Source: JBHHZI01 sp046757965 (GTDB taxonomy: Bacteria > Acidobacteriota > Polarisedimenticolia > SMYD01). Taken from it: 13,143 bases of DNA. Position 1 is the stretch's first letter. Every line of letters begins with the position of its first letter. The stretch covers positions 1 to 13,143 of the forward strand of contig JBHHZI010000093.1 in NCBI GenBank assembly GCA_046757965.1. The letters are read 5' to 3'. Under the pieces are notes generated by a model. The model made no database searches. It had not been told where the DNA came from and saw only the letters and a list, made by a program, of their open reading frames with translations. The position numbers and the translations under genes are program-made. Positions 1 through 6,598 of the stretch are shown here, one piece after another.

Positions 1-1
1 G

Positions 2-157
2 AAGGCGACCGCGCGCCGGAAGGCGCCGGTCCGGAAGAAGAAGGCGACCGCGCGCGGGAAGGCGCCGGTCCGGAAGAAGAAGGCGACCGCGCGCGGGAAG
101 GCGCCGGTCCGGAAGAAGAAGGCGACCGCGCGCCGGAAGGCACCGGTTCGAAAGAAG
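2..157 (+). repeat. In-frame 39-nt tandem repeat, four near-identical units plus a degenerate fifth
   Basis: The units lie at 2-40, 41-79, 80-118 and 119-157. Units 2 and 3 are identical. Unit 1 differs from them at one base (cgg instead of ggg at codon 6), and unit 4 differs from unit 1 at three third-position bases. A fifth, decayed copy covers 158-196 (TATSRRTKPVVPR). Each unit encodes KATAR(R/G)KAPVRKK, and 39 is a multiple of three, so copy-number change keeps the frame. The array touches the window edge and may continue upstream. The near-identity of units 1-3 indicates recent duplication. Confidence 0.93.
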
Positions 158-1510
158 ACGGCCACATCCCGCCGGACGAAACCAGTCGTACCCCGCCGAT
201 TGCCGCCGATCGATACCCGGCAGAAGATCGTGGCGGCATGGCGCATGCGGCGCCAACGGCTGGAGAACCCGACACTCCGTCTTCCGGAGGACCTGGGCAC
301 CACTTTCGCAAGGACCGGCTGGTTGCCGGCGCCGCATGGATCGCCAGCGCCCTACCTGGCCCTGGCCGCCCGCTTCGCCTCGTTCTCACGACTGGATCTC
401 GAGCGGGCGCTCTACGATGAGGGGCGACTCATCGAGATGCCGGCGGTGCGTGGTGAGAACATGCTTCTCCCGGTGGCGGATGCGTGGATCGGGTTGCAGG
501 CTTACCGGCGGCACACGAAGCAGAAACTGTCGGTGTACCTGACCAGGCACCGGTTGATGACCCGGACGGCGTTGCTGACCCTCGAGGATGTCCTGCGGGC
601 GGTCCTGGCGGGTCGTGACCTGCCGGTGGAGATGTTGCGTGACAAGGTGCCCCCGCGGCTGGTGAAGGACTTCGGCGAGGTGGGTGCCCGTCTGGGAGTT
701 CCCACGTCGGTCGATCTGGCCCTGTGGGATCTCCAGCGCACAGGCAACGTTCTCGTTCGTCAGACCGATCGCCGCGATCCGGCCGCGGGGCGCCGGTACG
801 TCTTGCGACGGGATCTGACCGGCCCGGTCATGGCGGTCGATCTGCGTTCCCGAGATGAGGAGGTCTGGCTCCGCGCCCTCGCCGGGCGCTACTTCGCCTG
901 GGCCGGCCCGGCCCGCATCGAGAACTTCGCCTGGTGGGCGGACATCCCGGCGGCGCAGGCCCGGCGTGTGGTGACCGACCTGGCGCTCCGGCGGGTCCGG
1001 ATCGAAGGTGCCAGGGGCAACTCGTTCATGCTGCCGGCGGATGCAGAGGTCCTGACAGCGTTCAGTCCCCCGGAAACCCCTGGTGTTGCCCTGGTGCCGC
1101 TGGATGACTCGCTGACCGCCACATTGAAGTCGTTGACGGGCCTGGTCGATCCGGGAGACGGGGCGCGGCCCCTGGTGGGCTGGACGGGCAAGGCCGGCGC
1201 GGTGTCCCGGTCTCGGTTTCACGAGTCGCGGCACCACTTCGTCGTCGTGAGCGGTCTTCTCGCCGGAGCGTGGGAACACGGGCTCGACGGTGTTCTGCGC
1301 TATGCGACCTTCCGGGACCTTTCTCCGCATGTGGAGCGGGCGTTGTCGGCCCGCGCGCTGGCCATGGCCGAGTTCGTCCGGCGTGACCTGGTGCGTCCGG
1401 GTCAGGCGGGCACGGAGGCGGAGGCGAAGGCCGGTGTCTCCACTCTGCGGCAGATCGCTCAGAACTGGTCTGGGCGGTCGACGGCGGTCACGCCGAAGGA
1501 GATCTTCTAG
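2..1510 (+). CDS. Winged-helix HTH_42 (YcaQ/AlkZ-related) protein with histone-H1-like repeat tail, 5' partial
   Basis: The frame is open from the window edge, so the true start lies upstream; 502 codons are visible, ending in TAG. Visible residues 1-66 are a Lys/Ala/Arg/Pro tail of 13-residue repeats (KATARRKAPVRKK). The family N-terminus follows (TRQKIVAAWRMRRQ, about residue 72), then a stretch like LYDEGRLIEMPAVRGENMLLP (split here: YDEGRLIE at about 138, VRGENMLLP at about 149). A winged-helix-like segment covers about 290-331 (RYFAWAGPARIENFAWW). VALVPLDDSL, about 362-371, matches the family's LLPxxDP segment. This arrangement is typical of the HTH_42 superfamily, which includes the DNA glycosylases YcaQ and AlkZ. 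The tail should bind DNA non-specifically. The region where AlkZ carries its catalytic QxQ reads HGSPAPYL here, so glycosylase activity is doubtful. A TTG at 200 would give a tail-less start, but no Shine-Dalgarno precedes it. Family assignment is fairly sure; function is not. Confidence 0.8.
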   Translation, partial: KATARRKAPVRKKKATARGKAPVRKKKATARGKAPVRKKKATARRKAPVRKKTATSRRTKPVVPRRLPPIDTRQKIVAAWRMRRQRLENPTLRLPEDLGTTFARTGWLPAPHGSPAPYLALAARFASFSRLDLERALYDEGRLIEMPAVRGENMLLPVADAWIGLQAYRRHTKQKLSVYLTRHRLMTRTALLTLEDVLRAVLAGRDLPVEMLRDKVPPRLVKDFGEVGARLGVPTSVDLALWDLQRTGNVLVRQTDRRDPAAGRRYVLRRDLTGPVMAVDLRSRDEEVWLRALAGRYFAWAGPARIENFAWWADIPAAQARRVVTDLALRRVRIEGARGNSFMLPADAEVLTAFSPPETPGVALVPLDDSLTATLKSLTGLVDPGDGARPLVGWTGKAGAVSRSRFHESRHHFVVVSGLLAGAWEHGLDGVLRYATFRDLSPHVERALSARALAMAEFVRRDLVRPGQAGTEAEAKAGVSTLRQIAQNWSGRSTAVTPKEIF

Positions 1511-1517
1511 GATCCCG

Positions 1518-1538
1518 GTCCGGTGTGGGTCCCCGGAC
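1518..1538 (+). terminator. Weak hairpin after the HTH_42 gene
   Basis: GTCCGG (1518-1523) pairs with CCGGAC (1533-1538) across a 9-nt loop, starting 8 nt after the TAG stop. No run of T follows, so it is a poor intrinsic terminator. It could act as an RNA 3'-end hairpin or be chance in GC-rich DNA. Confidence 0.2.
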
Positions 1539-1544
1539 GTCTGT

Positions 1545-1573
1545 TAACATGTTCCGGCGCTTCCCCGGGGAAG
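1545..1573 (+). promoter_or_regulatory. Candidate -10 box and 14-bp palindrome in the acpS leader
   Basis: TAACAT at 1545-1550 matches the TAnnnT core of a -10 element; I see no clear -35. Ten bases later, CTTCCCCGGGGAAG (1560-1573) is a perfect uninterrupted 14-bp palindrome just upstream of the acpS Shine-Dalgarno AAGGAG (1576-1581). With no loop it is more likely a dimer-protein site than an RNA hairpin, if it works at all. Confidence 0.25.
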
Positions 1574-1589
1574 TGAAGGAGAGGGCGTC

Positions 1590-1985
1590 GTGATCGTGGG
1601 CCTGGGGATCGATCTCCTGGAAATCTGCCGCATGGAGAGGACCCTGGCGCGCTCGGGTGACCGTTTTCTCGCCCGCGTCTTCACCGCCGCGGAGCGGGAT
1701 GCGTGCGAGGCCCTCGGCGGAGGGGCGGCGCGCTGGGCGGCGCGGTTCGCCGCCAAGGAAGCGGTGATGAAGGCGCTGGGAACCGGCTGGAGCCGCGGAG
1801 TGACCTGGCACGATGTCGAGATCGTGCGGGCGCCGGCCGGGGCGCCGCAGGTCCGGCTCAGCGGTGTCGCCCGAAGCGTCGCTCGCACCAGAGGTGCCGG
1901 CGTGTGCCATGTGACCCTCACCCACGCTAGAAGCCACGCTGCGGCCGTCGCCGTGCTCGAAGCGGGCGGCGGAGCCGAGGAGTGA
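1590..1985 (+). CDS. acpS: Holo-[acyl-carrier-protein] synthase
   Basis: 131 residues, the usual AcpS length. The enzyme moves 4'-phosphopantetheine from CoA to a serine of apo-acyl carrier protein in the cytoplasm, activating it for fatty acid synthesis. The N-terminus MIVGLGIDLLEICRMER carries the Mg-binding Asp8. The second family motif, RFAAKEAVMKALGTG at about 52-66, carries Lys56-Glu57. The ending THARSHAAAVAVLE matches the family's last strand. The GTG start has AAGGAG 8 nt upstream. Its stop overlaps the next gene's GTG start (GTGA, 1982-1985), so the two are probably translationally coupled. AcpS-cation transporter is not a standard functional pair; the coupling looks like operon packing. 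Confidence 0.95.
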   Translation: MIVGLGIDLLEICRMERTLARSGDRFLARVFTAAERDACEALGGGAARWAARFAAKEAVMKALGTGWSRGVTWHDVEIVRAPAGAPQVRLSGVARSVARTRGAGVCHVTLTHARSHAAAVAVLEAGGGAEE

Positions 1986-2875
1986 CCCTGGCGCACCTGC
2001 ATGCGTCTCGCGTGCGCGATCGTCGGACGATGCTGATCGTCGGCGCCATCACGTCGGGCACGTTTGTCATCGAGGTGGTCGGTGGACTGGTGACCGGGTC
2101 GCTCGCCCTGCTTGCCGACGCCGGACACATGTTCACGGATATTCTGGCCCTGCTCATGGCCTTTGCCGCTCTCGTCCTGGCCTCCCGTCCGGCCACCGCC
2201 CGCAAGACCTGGGGATATCACCGGGCGGAGATCCTGTCAGCGTTCGTCAACGGGGTCCTTCTCCTGGCCCTGTCTGCCGGTATCCTGTGGCAGGCGTCCG
2301 AACGGCTGGCGGTGCCACGGGACGTTGCCAGCGGCGGCATGGCCCTGGTGGCCTCGATCGGACTCCTGGCGAATGTCACGGGCGTGTGGCTGCTGTCGAG
2401 ATCCTCTCGGTCCCTCAACGTCCGTGGGGCGTTCTGGCATCTCTTCGGGGATACGATCTCGTCCGTGGGCGTTCTGGTCGGGGGCGTCGCCATCGCCATC
2501 ACCGGGGTCACCCGGATCGACGCGGTGGTCTCCATCGGCATCTCGCTCATCATCCTGTATGGTGCCGGGCGGCTCGTCTGGGAGGCCTCCGATGTCCTGC
2601 TCGAATCGGTCCCCGGCAACGTCGACAGCCAGGCCGTGCAGGATGCCATCGGGTCGCTTCCCGGCGTCGTGGGTGTGCGGGACCTCCACATCTGGAGCAT
2701 CACGACCGGTCTTCCGGCACTGTCGGGCCATGTGATCATCCCGAACGGCAGCGCCGCTGCCAGCGATGAAATACTCAACACGATCAAGAAGGTTCTGAAC
2801 ACCCGGTTCGGGATCGCGCACAGTACCATCCAGGTGCAGACCGAAGACTACAGGGAAGTTGCCGAGCTCCACTGA
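1982..2875 (+). CDS. Cation diffusion facilitator (CDF) family metal exporter, CzcD/ZitB-like
   Basis: 297 residues, typical of zinc-exporting CDF proteins, which exchange cytoplasmic Zn2+ (or Co2+/Cd2+) for protons across the inner membrane. Six hydrophobic segments are visible before about residue 200. The metal site in helix 2 is Asp46-His49-Asp53 (LLADAGHMFTDI), and that in helix 5 is His153-Asp157 (FWHLFGDTIS). This His-containing site pattern is the zinc-type signature. The cytoplasmic C-terminal domain, about 208-290, has the usual GVRDLHIWSI segment and extra histidines at 236, 250 and 280. There is no long His-rich loop. The GTG start lies inside the acpS stop codon. The metal is inferred from motifs; no metal-responsive regulator is nearby. 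Confidence 0.92.
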   Translation: MTLAHLHASRVRDRRTMLIVGAITSGTFVIEVVGGLVTGSLALLADAGHMFTDILALLMAFAALVLASRPATARKTWGYHRAEILSAFVNGVLLLALSAGILWQASERLAVPRDVASGGMALVASIGLLANVTGVWLLSRSSRSLNVRGAFWHLFGDTISSVGVLVGGVAIAITGVTRIDAVVSIGISLIILYGAGRLVWEASDVLLESVPGNVDSQAVQDAIGSLPGVVGVRDLHIWSITTGLPALSGHVIIPNGSAAASDEILNTIKKVLNTRFGIAHSTIQVQTEDYREVAELH

Positions 2876-2881
2876 TCATCT

Positions 2882-2898
2882 GCCGGCGCGGCGCCGGC
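2882..2898 (+). other. GC-rich inverted repeat ahead of the exporter gene
   Basis: GCCGGCGC (2882-2889) and GCGCCGGC (2891-2898) are exact inverse complements around one central G. As RNA this would fold as a six-pair stem with a five-base loop. It fills most of the 36-nt gap between the CDF stop and the exporter start, ending two bases before the purine-rich ribosome binding segment GGAAGGG (2901-2907). No T-run follows, so it is not a classical terminator. It could set relative expression of the two genes by protecting mRNA ends or slowing initiation. Confidence 0.4.
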
Positions 2899-2911
2899 GG
2901 GGAAGGGCCTG

Positions 2912-5551
2912 TTGAACACCATCTATCGCCTTCGGAAGGGTCTCCTGACCCGCATCGCGTCGCTGACCTGTCGCCGGCCGCTTCTCGTGGTGATCGCCTG
3001 TCTCGTGCTCATGGGAATCGCCGCTCTGGGCCTGACGCATCTCCGTCTGGAGACCGGGATCGCCGACTACCTCCCGGAGGACTCGCCGGTCGTGCAGCGC
3101 TTCACGCGGGCCATCGAGCATTACGGCAGCTCGGACAACCTGGTCATCGTCATCTCGGGCAACGAGGACAACGCGGTCATCCGGGAAGAGCTCGCGGATA
3201 CCGTCGCCCGGCGGCTCATGGCCGCCGGCGAGGTCAAGGGCGTCGAGTACCGCTTCGGCGGCGACAATCCGGACGCCGCCCGGTCGTCGATCTTCGACAT
3301 GGCCCTGTTCTATCTGGACGATGACCGGCTCGATGAGATGGCCTCGATGTTGACGCCCGAGGCCATCTCCGCCCGGGTCCGGGCCAACAAGCAACTCCTG
3401 AGGTCTCCCGCGTCGCTGGTGGCCAAGGACCTGGTCAAGCGCGATCCCCTCGGTCTGTCAGCTCTTTTTGCGGAGCAGTTTCGCTCCCTGAAGGGCAATC
3501 TCGATCTGCGGCTGATGGACGGCTACGCGTTCTCACATGACCTCGAGATGCTGGTGATGATGGTCAAGCCGGTCGAGCCGGCGCAGAACCTGGCGTTCAC
3601 CGACGCATTTCTGGCCAATGTCCGCCGGATCATCGACGAGTCACGAACCGAGGTGGCCGCGGAGGTCGGCCCGGCACCGCTCTCGGGCGTGACCGTCGGC
3701 CTGACCGGCGGATATCCGATCGTCTCGGATTACAACGCCCTGCTGAGGGCCGACCTCTTCTGGACCGTGGTCACCGCGTTCATCGGCGTGATGGGACTGT
3801 TTCTCGTGGCCTTCCGTCGGATCGGATCGCTCCTGTACGTGGGCTTGCCGCTCGTCGTCAGCGTCGTCTGGACCATGGGGTTCACCGGATATGCGATCGG
3901 CCGCCTGAACCTGTTCACCGCCGGCTCCGCAGCCGTGCTGATGGGGCTGTCCATCGATTTCGCCATTCACATGTTCAACCGGTATGTGAGCGAGCGGGAC
4001 CGCGGCAAGGACATCGATGAGGCCATCCGGCTCATGCTGGTGGAGACGGGCGACGGCGTGATCACTGCCGGCATGACCACGGTGGCGGCGTTTGCCGCCT
4101 GCACTGTCGGGGGAATCGAGGGACTGGCCCACCTGGGCATCATCTGCGCCAGCGGGATGATCCTGGGAATGGCCGCCAATTTTCTCATGCTGCCCGCACT
4201 GCTCAAGTTGAGGGGAGGGCGCCAGCGCCGGGAGTCCTACCACGACTCCTCGTTCAACTTCGGCCTGGGCTGGGTGTCCGGTCATGTGGCGAATCACCCG
4301 GTCGCCGTGATCGTCATCTGGATCGGGCTGACCGGGCTCTTCGCCTACGGCGCCACGAACGTCCGCGTCGACACGAACATGCGGTCGTTACGGCCGAACG
4401 TCAGCGCCGCCATCTCACTGCAGAAGGACCTCGCGCGCAAGATCGGATCGGGCCTGGTCTACTCCATGGTGCTCGTCGAGGATCGGGATCCGGACGTGGC
4501 CCTTGTTCGCAACGCGTCGATCGCGAAGCGACTCGATGAACTCGTGAAGAAGGATGAGGTGGTCTTCTACCTGTCGCTGGCCAGTGTGTTGCCTCCACCC
4601 GAGCGTCAGCGGCATGTTCTGGACTGGATGGCGACTCATGAGCGTCGGAATCCAGGCCTGATGGATCCGGAACGCGTCGCTGCGGACCTTGCCGCTGCGA
4701 TGCGCGCGGAGGGGTTTCGCCTGGGCAAGGACTACGAAGATGCCATCGCCCTGCTGAGTCGCTTTCTGAAGCCCGCTCCACGGACCATGGCCCAGATGCT
4801 CGAGGACCCGACGATCCGCGATCGGGCGTCACGATTCATGTGGCAAGGACCGGACCTCACCGAGCTCGTGACCTATGTCTATCCTCGTCACCCGCCGGGC
4901 AACCAGCAGTACCGGGTCGTGGATCATCTTGAGAAGGGGGTCATCGGCGACATTCCCGGGGCCCACGTCATCGGCGTGTCCATTCTTGGCCGGGAGTTGA
5001 AACGGCTGATCCAGCGAGGCGCGCTGGCGGCGTCCGCACTGGCGTTTTTTCTGGTGGTGTTCCTGCTCTGGATTCACTTCCGCAGTGTTCGTTCCGTGGC
5101 TCTCACCGCGGTGCCGCTGATCGTGGGTGTGCTGGGAGCGGTCGGCGGCATGTCCCTTCTGGGCCTGGACCTCAACATGGTGAACATGTCGATGGTCGCC
5201 ATCATTCTGGGGATCGGCATCGACGATGGCATCCACATCGTGCATCGGTTTCTGGACGAGGGGCACCATGAAGTCGTGGCGACGTTCCGGTTTGCGGGGC
5301 GAGCCGTCGTGATCACGTCGTTGACCACGATGGTGGGTTTCGGCTCGATGGCTTTCGCGTCCTACAAGGGTCTGTGGACCGCCGGAGTATTCGCGATTCT
5401 CGGCGTGGGCATGTGTCTGCTGTCATCGGTGACACTGCTGCCCGCGCTGCTCCAGGCATTCGTCGTTCGCCCCGAACGCCGGGCGGCGGGACGCGGACCA
5501 CGACAGGAACTGGATCCAGAGGGCCCCACGCCCGGGCCGGTGAATCCCTGA
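2912..5551 (+). CDS. MMPL/RND superfamily exporter (12-TM, HpnN-like)
   Basis: 879 residues with the duplicated RND layout: TM1 at about 23-42, a periplasmic domain about 43-280, TM2-6 at about 281-430, TM7 at about 461-480, a second periplasmic domain about 481-700, and TM8-12 at about 704-851. The TM4-type motifs of each half are visible: GLSIDFAIHMFNRY (345-358) and GIGIDDGIHIVHRF (767-780). The Asp residues in them (349, 771/772) are the expected proton-relay acids. The family exports lipids and other hydrophobic molecules; hopanoid transporter HpnN is a relative, but the substrate here is unknown. The start is TTG with GGAAGGG 4 nt upstream. It probably shares the acpS-CDF transcript, with a hairpin between. 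The last about 25 residues are a charged tail. Confidence 0.9.
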   Translation: MNTIYRLRKGLLTRIASLTCRRPLLVVIACLVLMGIAALGLTHLRLETGIADYLPEDSPVVQRFTRAIEHYGSSDNLVIVISGNEDNAVIREELADTVARRLMAAGEVKGVEYRFGGDNPDAARSSIFDMALFYLDDDRLDEMASMLTPEAISARVRANKQLLRSPASLVAKDLVKRDPLGLSALFAEQFRSLKGNLDLRLMDGYAFSHDLEMLVMMVKPVEPAQNLAFTDAFLANVRRIIDESRTEVAAEVGPAPLSGVTVGLTGGYPIVSDYNALLRADLFWTVVTAFIGVMGLFLVAFRRIGSLLYVGLPLVVSVVWTMGFTGYAIGRLNLFTAGSAAVLMGLSIDFAIHMFNRYVSERDRGKDIDEAIRLMLVETGDGVITAGMTTVAAFAACTVGGIEGLAHLGIICASGMILGMAANFLMLPALLKLRGGRQRRESYHDSSFNFGLGWVSGHVANHPVAVIVIWIGLTGLFAYGATNVRVDTNMRSLRPNVSAAISLQKDLARKIGSGLVYSMVLVEDRDPDVALVRNASIAKRLDELVKKDEVVFYLSLASVLPPPERQRHVLDWMATHERRNPGLMDPERVAADLAAAMRAEGFRLGKDYEDAIALLSRFLKPAPRTMAQMLEDPTIRDRASRFMWQGPDLTELVTYVYPRHPPGNQQYRVVDHLEKGVIGDIPGAHVIGVSILGRELKRLIQRGALAASALAFFLVVFLLWIHFRSVRSVALTAVPLIVGVLGAVGGMSLLGLDLNMVNMSMVAIILGIGIDDGIHIVHRFLDEGHHEVVATFRFAGRAVVITSLTTMVGFGSMAFASYKGLWTAGVFAILGVGMCLLSSVTLLPALLQAFVVRPERRAAGRGPRQELDPEGPTPGPVNP

Positions 5552-5559
5552 CGGCTGTT

Positions 5560-5594
5560 CCCCCGGTCGGCGTGTGGCGGGTCCGGCACGGGGG
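5560..5594. terminator. Possible bidirectional hairpin between convergent genes
   Basis: The 88-nt gap between the exporter stop and the end of the minus-strand secreted-protein gene contains CCCCCG (5560-5565) and CGGGGG (5589-5594) as inverted arms with a 23-nt loop. The position between convergent genes suits a shared terminator, but no T-tract lies on either side and the loop is long. Weak support. Confidence 0.18.
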
Positions 5595-5639
5595 ATGGCA
5601 AGGAATCGATCGTGGCGTGAGGAGGCCGGCTGCGCCGGG

Positions 5640-6512
5640 TCAGCGGGTGGCGAGGCGCTGGGCCACCGAGCACGCCACGCCGGCCCGGCATGGTGCCGGA
5701 GCGGTGAACGGGTTGAAGCCGCCGTGAAATGCGCTGGTGAACGACGGGAACGGACCCGTCGAGAAGACGCGAAACTCGACCGGCTCGAAGGCGAACGGGA
5801 TGAGGAGGGGATACCCGCCGGGATACGAGACGATCGGGTAATCGCGGTGGTCGTTGATCGGGTGCTGGGGAAAGTTCGCCCCGACGGGCGGCCGGCGGGG
5901 ACGCTCTTCCAGTCCCGCGAGGCGGTCCTCCACGGCGGCGAGGCGCGCGTCGTCGCCGCCTTCCGTGTCGGCATGCTTCACGGTGACCTCGATGCTGGAG
6001 GGCAGGAGACCCACCGGCTCGCGCGGCGGACCCGTCGTGCGTGTGGTGCGAGAGGCGGGCTCGGCCGGGCCGACGGAATCCCGGGTGGCGCTCGAGATGA
6101 TGCCGCGCACCGGCGCGCTGTCCCGTGAGTCGAGGCGTTGCCCGCTGGTGCTCAGGTTGGTCAGGGTGACCGTCACGCTGCCGTCGGCCGCGTGGTCGCG
6201 GATCAGGCGGACACCGTGGTGGGTCTCGGATGGCGCCGGGGACGATTCCGGCGGCTCGATGCGCAGCAGCGAGCGGATCAAGGACTCGTCCGCTCCCGCC
6301 TCGCTCAGGGCCAGGATGGCATCCACGTCGAGCTCGAATGCCAGCCCCGAGCGCTCCACCTCGTAGAGGATGACGGATGGACCCACGCCCCCCTCGACCA
6401 GACGGATCAGATCGTCCAGGGCGACAGCCCCGTCCGCGTGGGCCGGTCCAGCGGCCGGGCCCACCAGGAGCAGGCAAGCGGTGGCAAGGATGAACCGGAC
6501 GGATCGTGTCAT
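5640..6512 (-). CDS. Predicted secreted protein of unknown function
   Basis: 290 residues; I do not recognise the family. The N-terminus MTRSVRFILATACLLLVG is a Sec signal peptide with likely cleavage after AHA (residue 26). Residues about 33-83 contain two copies of a short helical motif, LDDLIRLVEGGVGPSVI and VDAILALSEAGADESLI, seen in other bacterial exported proteins. A short charged helix lies at about 184-204. The C-terminal third is rich in Pro, Gly and aromatics (YPIVSYPGGYPLLIPFAF) with two cysteines, 275 and 281. I chose the ATG at 6512 because AGGGAG lies 9 nt upstream and the signal peptide begins there; a GTG at 6533 has no such site. It follows the DUF4388 gene by 86 nt on the same strand and may be co-transcribed. 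A cell-envelope role is inference. Confidence 0.75.
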   Translation of the reverse strand: MTRSVRFILATACLLLVGPAAGPAHADGAVALDDLIRLVEGGVGPSVILYEVERSGLAFELDVDAILALSEAGADESLIRSLLRIEPPESSPAPSETHHGVRLIRDHAADGSVTVTLTNLSTSGQRLDSRDSAPVRGIISSATRDSVGPAEPASRTTRTTGPPREPVGLLPSSIEVTVKHADTEGGDDARLAAVEDRLAGLEERPRRPPVGANFPQHPINDHRDYPIVSYPGGYPLLIPFAFEPVEFRVFSTGPFPSFTSAFHGGFNPFTAPAPCRAGVACSVAQRLATR

Positions 6513-6545
6513 GAGCGTCGACTCCCTTGCCACAAGGCTATCACG

Positions 6546-6557
6546 GCAGGGCCCTGC
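6546..6557 (-). other. 12-bp perfect palindrome in the gap before the secreted-protein gene
   Basis: GCAGGGCCCTGC reads the same on both strands with no spacer. It lies in the 86-nt gap between the DUF4388 stop and the secreted-protein start, about 34 nt upstream of the ATG. It could be an operator or chance in GC-rich DNA; I find no second copy in the window. Confidence 0.2.
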
Positions 6558-6598
6558 GGACCAGGCGAACGGGGGCGGGTGGTCGCGCCGGGTCTGGT

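Noticed and set aside
1..238. Alternative acidic reading of the 39-nt repeats (EGDRAREGAGPEEE type)
   Set aside because: That frame is also open through the repeats but soon ends at 420 in an unrecognisable sequence, while the basic frame continues into a full HTH_42 domain.
386..1330. 314-codon open frame antisense to the HTH_42 gene
   Set aside because: Arg/Pro/His-rich shadow product without motifs or a ribosome site; the sense frame shows HTH_42 family segments throughout.
5362..6477. 371-codon minus-strand frame overlapping the secreted-protein gene
   Set aside because: Arg/Pro/Gly-rich composition with no signal peptide; the alternative frame (5640-6512) has a ribosome site, signal peptide and helical repeats. 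It also runs into the exporter's 3' end.
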